Shown piece by piece: positions 1 to 7,657 of a DNA stretch of 64,000 bases (position 1 is the first letter of the stretch; each line of letters starts with the position of its first letter). Both the position numbers and the translations under genes were made by a program. The stretch comes from Candidatus Nanoarchaeia archaeon (GTDB lineage: Archaea; Nanobdellota; Nanobdellia; SCGC-AAA011-G17; GW2011-AR17), in the NCBI GenBank assembly GCA_028706745.1, contig JAQTVM010000002.1, positions 33,823-97,822 of the forward strand. Reading direction: 5' to 3'. The notes under the pieces were generated by a model. It saw only the letters and a program-made list of their open reading frames with translations, made no database searches and was not told where the DNA came from.

Positions 1-621
1 GTAAGGATAATAACAAATGGATTTTGGGCAAGAAACGAGGAAAGCGCTTACAGGACAATCCGGGAGCTTTATGACAATGGGGTTTCTGTGATTGATATAG
101 CAAGCGGTGACAGATACCATTACGAGCAAGGCATAAATCCTGAATTGCTTAAGCCATATCAAAAAGAAAGCCCTATGTGCAAGGCGAGAGAGCAGCTAGA
201 GAAGGAAATGGGCACAGGAAGAAAACTGGAGATAGAATTCAGAAGGCACTACGGCGAGGGAATATTTGCAATACCTTTCGGGCGGGCAAAATCTCTGCCT
301 GCAAAAGAGAAGGACTTAAACAGAATTTGCAGCATAACGCCAAAATTGGATGAAATAACAGTCAATCCGGACGGCAAGGTTTATCCCTGCTGCTGGGCAA
401 TAACTCCTTCAATAGGAAATGCGCTTGAAGACAATCTTGATGCAGTCATAAAAAGAGCAATGAGAAACAGGGTGTTTAAAACACTGGCTGCAGAAGGGCC
501 AATAGGCGTTGCAAAGCTCACCGGATATTTCAGGAGAAGCGATGAGCCGCTTTACAGGAGACAGCAGTGCGTAATGTGCGAAGAAGTTTTTGACGAGATG
601 AGGAAAAATGGAGACATTTGA
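1..621 (+). CDS. Radical SAM/SPASM-type protein, C-terminal part (5' truncated by window)
   Basis: The reading frame is open from base 1, so the gene starts before the window; the GTG at 88 in the ORF track is internal. The first residues (VRIITNGFWA) resemble the radical SAM barrel strand ending in TNG. Further on, VNPDGKVYPCCWA and QCVMCEEVF place cysteines as in SPASM-like auxiliary Fe-S cluster domains of peptide- or tRNA-modifying radical SAM enzymes. The CxxxCxxC motif would lie upstream and cannot be seen, so substrate and reaction are unknown. It overlaps the next gene by 14 bases, suggesting translational coupling and possibly joint action with the transglutaminase-like protein. Confidence 0.65.
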   Translation, partial: VRIITNGFWARNEESAYRTIRELYDNGVSVIDIASGDRYHYEQGINPELLKPYQKESPMCKAREQLEKEMGTGRKLEIEFRRHYGEGIFAIPFGRAKSLPAKEKDLNRICSITPKLDEITVNPDGKVYPCCWAITPSIGNALEDNLDAVIKRAMRNRVFKTLAAEGPIGVAKLTGYFRRSDEPLYRRQQCVMCEEVFDEMRKNGDI

Positions 622-1507
622 CAAAATAAACGAAAACCCAAAGATGATTTATCTGGCAAGGGCTGCAAATGAGGATAATGCAGGCGGCTTTCTTTCTGAA
701 GAAGAATTCCAAAGATTCAAAACCCTGTATTCTGCAAACCCGCTTCTTGCAATACAAAGAATGAACAGCGCAATATCCATGATTAGGAATGACGGAGCAA
801 AGAAAAGATACTGCGAAGAATGCGTAAGCCTTGAGTCTGCAGTTGAAAGGGAGATTGTAGGGCAAAAAGAGATGCGCTGCGGCATTGAGACAGAAACAAA
901 AAATGGCATCCCATCCTTTCTTTATGACGGCTTTATTGACATGGGATATTTCAGGAATGAGCTTAAAAGGACAAGAGAGAAGATTCTTGTGGACAAGAGA
1001 AAGCTGAAAAAACATCTTGCTGATGCAAAGCACATGTCAATCTTATATCCTGAACGCAATGAAATGCTGCTTGCAAGAATGGTTTCTGACAGGCTTGAAT
1101 TCAGCAAAAAAATGACAGATATTAACGTAGAAGCGTCAGGCGCAGGGCTTATGGGGATTCATGAATTTGTCGGAGATTACGGCGTATGCAGGCATTTTGC
1201 AATGCTATATCAATTATTTGCGCAGGAAGCAGGCATTGAGTCAAGAATTGTAAGGGGGATGCTTGGAAAAGGGAATAATGCAGGGCTTCACGCGTGGAAT
1301 ATGGCGCACAAGGAAAAAAAAGCGATTTTAGTTGATTCGTCAGGAACATACTTGAGGGATAATCAAGATAACACAATCACAAGATGCATATTTGTTATTG
1401 AGGATTTGTTTGAAGGAAGATGCTACAAAAAGGCAAGGGGTTATGGCAAGCATTACGGACCGCACGAAAGAAGCAGGAATTTTTATAAATACAGGAAATT
1501 AGAATAA
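608..1507 (+). CDS. Transglutaminase-like (papain-fold) protein
   Basis: A 299-residue protein whose C-terminal half carries a transglutaminase-like core: Cys194 in GVCRHFAMLYQLF, His228 in GLHAWN and Asp243 in VDSSG, in the order and spacing of the Cys-His-Asp triad. Proteins of this superfamily act as proteases, amidases or crosslinkers; the specific reaction is not predictable. The first ~150 residues are charged and helical and unrecognised. No signal peptide, so probably cytoplasmic. The start overlaps the upstream radical-SAM-type gene by 14 bases, so the two are likely co-expressed. Confidence 0.65.
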   Translation: METFDKINENPKMIYLARAANEDNAGGFLSEEEFQRFKTLYSANPLLAIQRMNSAISMIRNDGAKKRYCEECVSLESAVEREIVGQKEMRCGIETETKNGIPSFLYDGFIDMGYFRNELKRTREKILVDKRKLKKHLADAKHMSILYPERNEMLLARMVSDRLEFSKKMTDINVEASGAGLMGIHEFVGDYGVCRHFAMLYQLFAQEAGIESRIVRGMLGKGNNAGLHAWNMAHKEKKAILVDSSGTYLRDNQDNTITRCIFVIEDLFEGRCYKKARGYGKHYGPHERSRNFYKYRKLE

Positions 1508-1528
1508 AAATAAAAATAAGGGATTTTA

Positions 1529-2245
1529 TTAAACCCCGAAGTTTTCTCTCAGGAAGGAAATCATCATTTCATTTCCTGAAGTGCCGTATACCCTGTAAGC
1601 GTCCTTAAGATATTCCTTTTTCAGGTAAAGGTCTCCGAGCTTGTTAAGCTTTTCCTTTTCTGCAGCCGCTGCAAACGCTTTCTCTGCAAAAGGCAATGCT
1701 TCTGTCCTTTCGCTCTTGACGCACCTGTCTCCAACCTCAATGAGCTTTAATCTGTTGCCTAAAAGCTGGAAAACCTCAATGGCAGAGTCAAACTTTTCCC
1801 TCTTGATGCATTCTTCTCCCACCTTCAAAAGCATCTCCTTGTCATTCAAAAGCTTGTAAGCCCTGATTGCATCAACCATCTGTCCGTCCCTTAAGCAGGC
1901 TTCTCCTGTCTTTCTCAGCCTGTCATTGTTCTCAGCCATGTGAAAGCAGTCAATTGCGTCTGAAAACATCCCCTTGGATGCGAAATCATCCCCAATCTCA
2001 ACAAGTTTCTGCCTGTTTCCTGTCTGCACAAATGCCTTAATTGCTTCAGGTATTCTTCCTTTCTTGAGAAGCTCCTCGGCAACCGCATTAAGCACATTGC
2101 CCCTCATTTCATCGCTGAACATTGAAAGGTTTACGTTGTCAACGCCTTTCTTAAGGATAATCGGAACCATCTTTTCGTAGGTTTCGCTACCTTTGGCATT
2201 AAATTTTTCTACCAATCCTGGCACGGCTTTTTTTATGTGGTCCAT
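1529..2245 (-). CDS. TPR-like helical repeat protein
   Basis: A 238-residue protein made of about six degenerate helical repeats of ~30-34 residues, each with a pattern like KLxEIGDxxxxKGxFxDAIxxFxxxGN (KLVEIGDDFASKGMFSDAI, LLKVGEECIKREKFDSAI, LIEVGDRCVKSE). This is typical of tetratricopeptide or coatomer-like solenoids used as protein-binding scaffolds. No catalytic motif or signal peptide. A TATA-like TTTATAAA at 2303-2310 and an SD (CGAGGGTGAT) just upstream support the start. The partner is unknown. Confidence 0.6.
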   Translation of the reverse strand: MDHIKKAVPGLVEKFNAKGSETYEKMVPIILKKGVDNVNLSMFSDEMRGNVLNAVAEELLKKGRIPEAIKAFVQTGNRQKLVEIGDDFASKGMFSDAIDCFHMAENNDRLRKTGEACLRDGQMVDAIRAYKLLNDKEMLLKVGEECIKREKFDSAIEVFQLLGNRLKLIEVGDRCVKSERTEALPFAEKAFAAAAEKEKLNKLGDLYLKKEYLKDAYRVYGTSGNEMMISFLRENFGV

Positions 2246-2250
2246 GTTAA

Positions 2251-2310
2251 ATCACCCTCGCTTTTTATAATTATAATACTGCTAATTGTGATGAACTACT
2301 TGTTTATAAA
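2251..2310 (-). promoter_or_regulatory. Promoter and SD of the TPR-like gene
   Basis: On the minus strand a TATA box (TTTATAAA, 2303-2310) is followed by an AT-rich leader and the Shine-Dalgarno CGAGGGTGAT (2251-2260) a few bases before the ATG at 2245. The rest of the spacer to 2384, on the DGR side, shows no gene. Confidence 0.5.
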
Positions 2311-2384
2311 GTTATTGTTAATTCATCACGCAAAAGATTAGTCATGATGTTATCACTGCTGTATGATTAGATGGAGAGAAGAAG

Positions 2385-3473
2385 TTAGTGATGTAGAGAA
2401 GGAGGCTGCACTTTTATAATTTCTATTGATTTATTGGTAATTGTTCTCCTTATCTTGAAAGTGTTTGCGTGTTTTGCATAAGCATTCCAGCCTTGCATTG
2501 ATTCAAGCAAATCCAAGGTGTTACTCCTATCTTCCTTGCATAGCTGTTTAAACATTTCAAGCCTTCTTTGCATCTTCCTTATGTTTCTTTTCCTTAAAAT
2601 GCGAAAATGGTAAAAGCACTTGAAGCCGAGCAAGTCAACCCCCCTTCCTAATGGAATTATTTTTGATTTCTGCGGATGTAGTTCAAGCAAAAGCTCATTC
2701 TGGAGGAATGAGCTTATTTCTGTTTTCCAGCTTTCAAGCTGGTTCTTGGAGTTATGGACTATTAAGAAATCATCTACATACCTAAGGTAATATTTCGCTT
2801 TCAGCCTGTGCTTAATGAATTGGTCAAGCTCGTTAAGATAAATGTTTGCAAAGAACTGGCTTGTGAGGTTGCCTAACGGCATTCCTTTGCCCTCTTGTTT
2901 TGCATTGTAATTATTGAGTATTTTTCTGATTAAATCCATTACATCTTTATCAGCTATTTTCTCGCTTATAATTTTCATCAGCTTTTCGTGGGAAACTGTT
3001 TCAAAATAGTGTTTTATATCAGCCTTAAGAGCATAGCCCTGCACATAATTCTTGTCTTGCAATCCCCTTATTTGCCTGCCATTGCAGGACACTTTTCGCT
3101 TGAAATAATCAAAACGCTGTATCGCTTTTAGATTGCCTTTCCCTTTCCTGTTGGCATAGCTGTCGTAAATGAAGTATTTTTCAAAAATCGGCTCTAATAT
3201 ATTGCAAATAGCGTGATGCACAACTCTGTCCCTGAAATCGCTTACTGAAATTCTTCTTGTTTTTGGGTCTCTTAGGATAAATTCATTTAACGGCAGAGGA
3301 AGATATATTTTTTGAATGAGTTCAACATGAAGCATTTGCAGGTTTTCAGCAAGATTCTTCTCAAATTGCATAACATAAGGCTTAAGTGTCTTATGCTTTC
3401 TGGCTTTCTTGAAAGCCAGCTCAAGATTTTCAATTGAGCAAATCTGCTCAAACAAGCGCTTGTATGTTTTCAT
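2385..3473 (-). CDS. Diversity-generating retroelement reverse transcriptase
   Basis: A 362-residue reverse transcriptase. Visible motifs: first catalytic Asp in LKADIKHYF (D152), the DGR-typical MPLGNLTSQ (residues ~198-206, matching the LGxxxSQ signature), the active site YVDD (232-235), and DLLGFK (~280). The size (about 300-400 aa) fits DGR reverse transcriptases, and there is no maturase or endonuclease domain as in group II introns. It sits directly 3' of a template repeat and downstream of a target gene with the matching variable repeat. It should copy the TR RNA into cDNA with errors at adenines, which then replaces the VR. The ATG at 3473 is in frame with the TR, which has no upstream start. 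No Avd-like accessory ORF is visible nearby. Confidence 0.93.
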   Translation of the reverse strand: MKTYKRLFEQICSIENLELAFKKARKHKTLKPYVMQFEKNLAENLQMLHVELIQKIYLPLPLNEFILRDPKTRRISVSDFRDRVVHHAICNILEPIFEKYFIYDSYANRKGKGNLKAIQRFDYFKRKVSCNGRQIRGLQDKNYVQGYALKADIKHYFETVSHEKLMKIISEKIADKDVMDLIRKILNNYNAKQEGKGMPLGNLTSQFFANIYLNELDQFIKHRLKAKYYLRYVDDFLIVHNSKNQLESWKTEISSFLQNELLLELHPQKSKIIPLGRGVDLLGFKCFYHFRILRKRNIRKMQRRLEMFKQLCKEDRSNTLDLLESMQGWNAYAKHANTFKIRRTITNKSIEIIKVQPPSLHH

Positions 3474-3506
3474 TGCCGGGAATATGGAGCCCGAACGCAG
3501 AAGAGC

Positions 3507-3603
3507 TATTCCAAAAGCACGGCCGAGGTTGTCGTTGAGGTTGTTGTTGTTGCCGTTAAGGGCTGAATTGTTGTTAAGGTTGTTAGCCCAGAGGGCGCGG
3601 CTG
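3507..3603 (-). repeat. DGR template repeat (TR)
   Basis: A 97-base block matching 4021-4117 with 12 mismatches. Read on the minus strand, every mismatch is at an A in this copy, the hallmark of adenine-directed mutagenic retrohoming. The block is rich in AAC codons (translated: ANNLNNNSALNGNNNNLNDN), the codon that gives the widest amino-acid range when both adenines vary. It lies 34 bases before the RT start codon. Confidence 0.95.
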
Positions 3604-3638
3604 TGTAGCTTGCCAACCGATAATAATCACTGATATGT

Positions 3639-3697
3639 CAAGAACACGCAAAAGCGTGTTCTTGAGCATGCCAGAAATTTCGACATCCGAAATTTCT
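3639..3697. repeat. Two perfect hairpins between TR and target gene
   Basis: CAAGAACACGC (3639-3649), AAAA loop, GCGTGTTCTTG (3654-3664) forms an 11-bp perfect stem; AGAAATTTCG (3673-3682), 5-base loop, CGAAATTTCT (3688-3697) forms a 10-bp perfect stem. They lie just 5' of the TR on the TR-coding strand. They could structure the 5' part of the TR RNA, act as terminators of target-gene transcription, or be ordinary palindromic spacers of this genome. Confidence 0.7.
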
Positions 3698-3863
3698 AAG
3701 CACTTCACGATTTCACCTTTGCAGGCTACTCAGTGTTGCATCTGTATTGCACCCGAATGCCAAGTTTAAATAAAAGCATTCAGATTGGCAGGCGTGTAGC
3801 CCTTGCGCTACTTGCGCTCGGACAAAAAAGAAGAATAGAAAGAAAGAATAAAAAGTTTTGCTT
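3698..3863. other. Spacer in DGR cassette, no gene seen
   Basis: This holds no supported gene; the plus-strand ORF 3733-4080 is a shadow. It contains a short GC-rich palindromic patch (GTAGC-CCTTGC-GCTAC near 3796-3811) and an A-rich run. There is no Avd-like ORF here. Confidence 0.5.
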
Positions 3864-3975
3864 TTATTTCCTGAAAACTTTAGGATTTACAGGGACATAC
3901 ATTAAGCCATTATGCTCAAAAGCAACTCCTTGCTTAAGCGCATCAGCTATATTTGCTTCCAGCCCTGAAACCGCG
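3864..3975 (-). pseudogene. Out-of-frame remnant of the DGR target C-terminus
   Basis: In another minus-strand frame than the target gene, the DNA after the GC-rich block encodes a clean protein-like stretch (SGLEANIADALKQGVAF, then NGLMYVPVNPKVFRK and stop TAA at 3864). The composition looks coding, with hydrophobic/charged alternation and A/T at third positions, yet the annotated target frame stops at 3943 (TGA). The simplest reading is that the GC-rich palindromic block shifted the frame and cut off the original tail. It could instead be a chance open frame or reflect a sequencing indel in the GC-rich hairpin. Confidence 0.5.
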
Positions 3976-4680
3976 CGGCGCCTGCGGCGCCGTTGCTCGC
4001 CCTTCGGGCTCGCTACGACGTACCCCAAAAGCACGGCCGAGGATGTCGTAGAGGTTGCTGAGGTTGCCGTAAAGGGCTGAATTGTAGTAAAGGTAGTCAG
4101 CCCAGAGGGCGCGGCTGAATGCCTTGCCCTGCTCTTTGGCATGCGCCTTGTCAACAACATATAATGGAACATTTTTTATGCCATTTTCCCTCAAAAACCT
4201 TCCGTAATTGTCAGCTTCGTCTCCAAACAGGAAAGCTGTAACAGCTTCCTTGCTGAAAGCGTCTGTTGAAATATTGCTTGGCACATCTTTTCTTTTCAAA
4301 AGCAAAACCTTGCCTTTGTGCTTTGCGCCTCCCTGAAGCGATTCAACAGCAACATCATTAAGGAAATATTCCCTAAATGGATTCGCCCTGTGGCAGTCTG
4401 TTGCATGCTTTGCAGCAGAAGGAGATTGCAGTAAAGGATTAAATGCCCCTGATGCAACAAGAATGTCCCCATTTGGCAAATAATTGAAATTCTCAGCAAG
4501 CCATGACCATTGTCTGCTTACAGCATGATTCGCCCCGCCAAGCATTCTTGCCTCGGCAAGCTGCTTTGCTGTTATCATTTCAAGGTTTTCTGCCCTGAAC
4601 TCATCAACACATCTGTCAAAAGCTCCTTGAGCCTGATAGACTTCAAGTGCCTCGCCCTTTGGTATTACGTATTTTTCCAT
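3943..4680 (-). CDS. DGR target protein with C-terminal variable region
   Basis: A 245-residue protein. The first ~185 residues form an unrecognised domain without signal peptide or membrane segment. Residues ~189-220 (SRALWADYLYYNSALYGN...) are the DGR variable region: nine residues (195, 196, 198, 199, 204, 207, 208, 211, 213) are changed from Asn encoded in the TR to D, Y, L, S or I, plus an I-to-V change at 220. Tyr enrichment at variable sites is typical of DGR ligand-binding surfaces. The final 23 residues come from a GC-rich palindromic block and look like non-native tail. An SD (GGAGGT) before the ATG at 4680 and a TATA-like TTAAATAC near 4730 support expression. Ligand unknown. Confidence 0.88.
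   Translation of the reverse strand: MEKYVIPKGEALEVYQAQGAFDRCVDEFRAENLEMITAKQLAEARMLGGANHAVSRQWSWLAENFNYLPNGDILVASGAFNPLLQSPSAAKHATDCHRANPFREYFLNDVAVESLQGGAKHKGKVLLLKRKDVPSNISTDAFSKEAVTAFLFGDEADNYGRFLRENGIKNVPLYVVDKAHAKEQGKAFSRALWADYLYYNSALYGNLSNLYDILGRAFGVRRSEPEGRATAPQAPRGFRAGSKYS
3976..3992. repeat. GC-rich hairpin downstream of the VR
   Basis: CGGCGCC-TGC-GGCGCCG is a perfect 7-bp stem with a 3-base loop inside a strikingly GC-rich stretch (about 3971-4020). DGRs often carry a GC-rich initiation site and a hairpin or cruciform shortly downstream of the VR that promotes retrohoming; this element has the right position. It may equally be one of the palindromic units scattered in this genome. 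Confidence 0.6.
4021..4117 (-). repeat. DGR variable repeat (VR) at the 3' end of the target gene
   Basis: This aligns without gaps to the TR at 3507-3603 (offset 514). There are twelve differences, all at TR adenines on the coding strand: examples are AAC to TAC (four codons), AAC to GAC, CTC, AGC and ATC, plus GGA ATA to GGG GTA near the 3' end. The invariant 3' part CTCGGCCGTGCTTTTGG would contain the initiation-of-homing region. Confidence 0.95.
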
Positions 4681-4806
4681 TTTTGAACCTCCTAATAAGT
4701 ATTTTTGGTTAGGATTTGAAGATATTGCAAGTATTTAAGCCTTTTGGTTTTGTTGTCACTTGAAAGTTTAGGTTAATCCAAAATGAGAAAGAAATTTGTT
4801 CAAACT

Positions 4807-4868
4807 TTATGCACAATATATAGTGCATAACTTCCTACTTTATGCATAACGTAAAGTTTATAAAGTAG
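4807..4868 (+). promoter_or_regulatory. Promoter with nested inverted repeats before the ATPase gene
   Basis: TTATGCAC (4807-4814) and GTGCATAA (4823-4830) form an 8-bp inverted repeat; TTATGCATAA is a palindrome at 4840-4849; CTACTTTAT (4835-4843) and ATAAAGTAG (4860-4868) form a 9-bp inverted repeat whose right arm contains the TATA box (TTTATAAA, 4857-4864). The ATG at 4888 lies about 25 bases after the TATA, so the mRNA is probably leaderless, and a protein bound to the repeats would occlude the promoter. Confidence 0.55.
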
Positions 4869-4887
4869 ATATACCCCCCATAAAGCC

Positions 4888-6231
4888 ATGGATGAAATAA
4901 CCCTCAGGCTGATGGAAAACCTGAATGAGCACTGGGCGCTCGGCAAGGTGCCTGAAAGGCTGAAAGAAAAGATAAAGCGAGAAAAATTCCAGGACATAAT
5001 AAAATATCTTGATGAAAGGCAGATAATAACAATAGTAGGGCTTAGAAGAACCGGGAAAACAACGCTCATATTCCAGATGATGGAGCACCTTATAGAAAAG
5101 GGCGTAAAGCCAAAAAACATCCTTTATTTTTCTTTTGATGAGCTGACAAGCAAAAGCCCCGAAACTATAGATGAGATTATACAGCATTTTGCGTCAAACA
5201 TTTCAAAAAGCAGCATGGAAAGCAAAGAAAGAAAATACATATTTTTTGACGAAATACAAAAAGTTGAGAATTGGCAGGCTGTTCTAAAGAGGTATTATGA
5301 CCTGAAATACAGCCTGAAATTTATAGTTTCAGGCTCTGAAAGCTTGTTGCTCAGAAAGAAAACCAAGGAAACAATGGCAGGGAGAAGCTTTGATTTTCTC
5401 CTTACCCCTATGTCTTTCAGGGAATACCTTGAATTCAACGGCGTAAAAGCGGAAAAAGGCACATGCAGGGAGATTTATGCAAAAACCATTGCGCACCATG
5501 CAAAGCTGAGAGGGATGTTTGAGGAATTTCTGCTTAGAGGCGGCTTTCCTGAAACAATAGGCATGGATACACACAGGCTTCAGGAATACCTTTATGAATC
5601 TGTGCTTCAGAAAATCGTGTTCAGCGACATCCCCTCTTTGTTTAATATTTCAAACCCTGAAATGCTGGTAAAAATTATGGAGCTTGTTTCAAAGAACACG
5701 TCACAGCTTTTTGAGATAGGGCAGATTTGCGAAGTTTTTAATATATCAAGAAACTCAGCTTCAGCATACCTTTCTTACCTTGAAAACTCTTTCCTTATAT
5801 CGATATCATTCAATTACACGAAAAGCAAAGTAAAACAGCTAAGAACAAGCAAAAAAGCATACATAAATGATACAGGAATTGCAAACAGCCTTTTAAAGCA
5901 ATTACATATTGAGTCCCCTGAATATCTTGGGCAGCTAGCTGAAACACAAGTTTACAATGAAATCTCAAGAAGGTGCCAGGCATTATTTTGGCGGGACAAA
6001 ATGCAGCATGAAGTTGATATAATCGTCAAGAACAAAAAAATAATCCCTGTGGAAGTAAAATACAGGGCAACAATAAGCACAGGGGATATTAAAAATACGG
6101 AAATTTTTATGGAAAAAAACAATGTTGTAAAAGGGATAATTGTCACAAAAGACCTGTTCCGGGAAGAAAAAAGCCTTGTATATATCCCGGCGTGGCTTTT
6201 TCTCTTGTCTTACGAAACATTAATAGAATAA
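4888..6231 (+). CDS. AAA ATPase with DUF4143-type nuclease-like C-terminus
   Basis: A 447-residue protein: Walker A GLRRTGKTT (residues 51-59), Walker B YIFFDEIQ (117-124) and sensor-like FIVSGSES (~150), as in the archaea-rich AAA_14 ATPases. The C-terminal ~200 residues match the DUF4143 pattern with a winged-helix-like part and a degenerate PD-(D/E)xK-like core (HEVDIIV ... IIPVEVKY). The biological role of the family is unsettled; members are scattered in archaeal accessory regions. It stands alone with its own palindromic promoter, next to the DGR. Confidence 0.85.
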   Translation: MDEITLRLMENLNEHWALGKVPERLKEKIKREKFQDIIKYLDERQIITIVGLRRTGKTTLIFQMMEHLIEKGVKPKNILYFSFDELTSKSPETIDEIIQHFASNISKSSMESKERKYIFFDEIQKVENWQAVLKRYYDLKYSLKFIVSGSESLLLRKKTKETMAGRSFDFLLTPMSFREYLEFNGVKAEKGTCREIYAKTIAHHAKLRGMFEEFLLRGGFPETIGMDTHRLQEYLYESVLQKIVFSDIPSLFNISNPEMLVKIMELVSKNTSQLFEIGQICEVFNISRNSASAYLSYLENSFLISISFNYTKSKVKQLRTSKKAYINDTGIANSLLKQLHIESPEYLGQLAETQVYNEISRRCQALFWRDKMQHEVDIIVKNKKIIPVEVKYRATISTGDIKNTEIFMEKNNVVKGIIVTKDLFREEKSLVYIPAWLFLLSYETLIE

Positions 6232-6297
6232 ATAAAAAAATATCCCTTGGGCAGGATAACATTATATTGCATTCAGTATAAATGCTTTTCAGAGATG

Positions 6298-6457
6298 TAA
6301 AACCAAAATAGGGATAAAATTCACGGCGGAGGTCTGCGAGCAGAGTGAAGTGAACCTCGGAACATGCTGGAAAATCAAGAAGGATTTTCGGCACACAGAA
6401 AACGCGAAGCGTTTTCAAGTGAAGCGCAGCGAAGTGACAGAGCCCTGCCTTTTGGGA
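6298..6457. repeat. Spacer with hairpins between convergent genes
   Basis: The spacer between the ATPase and DRG genes holds GAAAATC-6-GATTTTC (6370-6389) and the perfect GAAAACGC-GAA-GCGTTTTC (6398-6416), plus CGAAGTGAC/GAAGTGAAC-type motifs seen in other spacers of the window. The small ORFs here are shadows. Being between convergent genes, a bidirectional terminator role is plausible. Confidence 0.5.
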
Positions 6458-7564
6458 CTAGTCAACATGCACCTCAACAATATCCTCATCAGCAACCTTA
6501 TTGTCAAGCTTCAAAATCTTCTGCCCGTCAAACTTCACTGACTTCCCCCAGATTCTCGCGAACCTGAACCGCTTTACAAAATCCCTGTGCAGTTTTTCGC
6601 AGACGTTTTTAATTGTAGCGCCTTCGGTAAGAACCATTGGCTCGCTCATATCTGCATCTTTTCCTGCTTCCTTGCAGTAAATTCTCACGAATTTCAGGCT
6701 TTTGAATATAAGTTCTTTTAATTCATCCAATCCTATATTATTTTCAGCTGAAATGCACAAATCAGGATTTATCTGCGCCTTTACCCTTTCCAGCGCATTA
6801 GCGTCAAGCAGGTCAACTTTGTTTAATATTGTAATCCCGGGCACATATTTCCTGTTGCCTTCAACAATATCTATCAGCTCGTCAGGCGTTATGTCGCCTC
6901 TTATTACTACATCTGCATTGTTTAGTTTTAACTCATGCAGCATTGCAATGGCAGTTGCCTTATCCATTTTTGTGAGATTGCCGCAGGAAAGGTTTAATCC
7001 GCCTGTCGGCTTTTTTGTAATCCTTATTTCCGGCTTTTTCATGTTCATTCTGATTCTTGCCGCATACAATTCATTTTTCATAATCTGAAGCTGCCCCGGA
7101 GCTGCTGCATCAACCAGAAGTATGATTAAGTCTGCGCTCGAGGCTGCTGCAAGAACTTCTTTTCCTCTTCCTTTTCCTTCAGAAGCGCCTTCAATCAAGC
7201 CGGGAACATCCAGTATCTGGATTCTTGTTTTCTTGTAATTCAAGACGCCGGGAATTACTGTCAATGTTGTAAATGCATATGCGCCCACTCTTGATTCAGC
7301 GTCTGTTATCTTGTTCAGCAAAGTGCTTTTGCCTGCTGACGGAAATCCTATTAAGGCAGCTGTCGCGTCGCCTGTTTTTTTTACTGCAAACCCGTCTGCC
7401 GCAATCTTTGCAGTTGATTTCTTGTGCTTCTCATCCCTCAGCCTTGCTATCTTTGCCTTCAGAAGCCCCACAGAACGCTGGGTTCTCTTGTTGTACTTTG
7501 TAGTCCTGAGCTCTTCCTCAAACTCGGCTATCTTCTCGTTCAGTTTTGTGTCATTAATGCCCAT
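6458..7564 (-). CDS. DRG/Rbg-family GTPase with TGS domain
   Basis: An Obg-related GTPase of the DRG family: G1 GFPSAGKST, G3 DVPGLIEG, G4 NKVDLL, G5 ISAENNIG, followed by a C-terminal TGS domain (ending DEDIVEVHVD). The N-terminus MGINDTKLNEKIAEFEEEL with YNKRTQ matches the helical start of DRG proteins, so the start is taken at 7564 rather than the track's 7669; a TATA-like sequence ~25 bases upstream agrees with a leaderless transcript. DRG proteins associate with ribosomes and are universal in archaea and eukaryotes. Confidence 0.93.
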   Translation of the reverse strand: MGINDTKLNEKIAEFEEELRTTKYNKRTQRSVGLLKAKIARLRDEKHKKSTAKIAADGFAVKKTGDATAALIGFPSAGKSTLLNKITDAESRVGAYAFTTLTVIPGVLNYKKTRIQILDVPGLIEGASEGKGRGKEVLAAASSADLIILLVDAAAPGQLQIMKNELYAARIRMNMKKPEIRITKKPTGGLNLSCGNLTKMDKATAIAMLHELKLNNADVVIRGDITPDELIDIVEGNRKYVPGITILNKVDLLDANALERVKAQINPDLCISAENNIGLDELKELIFKSLKFVRIYCKEAGKDADMSEPMVLTEGATIKNVCEKLHRDFVKRFRFARIWGKSVKFDGQKILKLDNKVADEDIVEVHVD

Positions 7565-7657
7565 TATATTCGAAATATGGAACATATTGGTTAAATAGCT
7601 TTCTATGACAAAAAGAAGAAAGTCAGATTTAAATACTGCCTTGCATTTGTTAAATAT

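Noticed and set aside
2385-3473. Group II intron or retron reverse transcriptase
   Set aside because: No maturase or endonuclease domain and no intron RNA seen; the TR/VR pair with adenine-only changes and the LGNLTSQ motif fit a DGR.
3733-4080. Plus-strand 115-aa ORF across the DGR VR
   Set aside because: It runs antisense through the VR and GC-rich block with unnatural composition; the minus-strand target gene explains the region.
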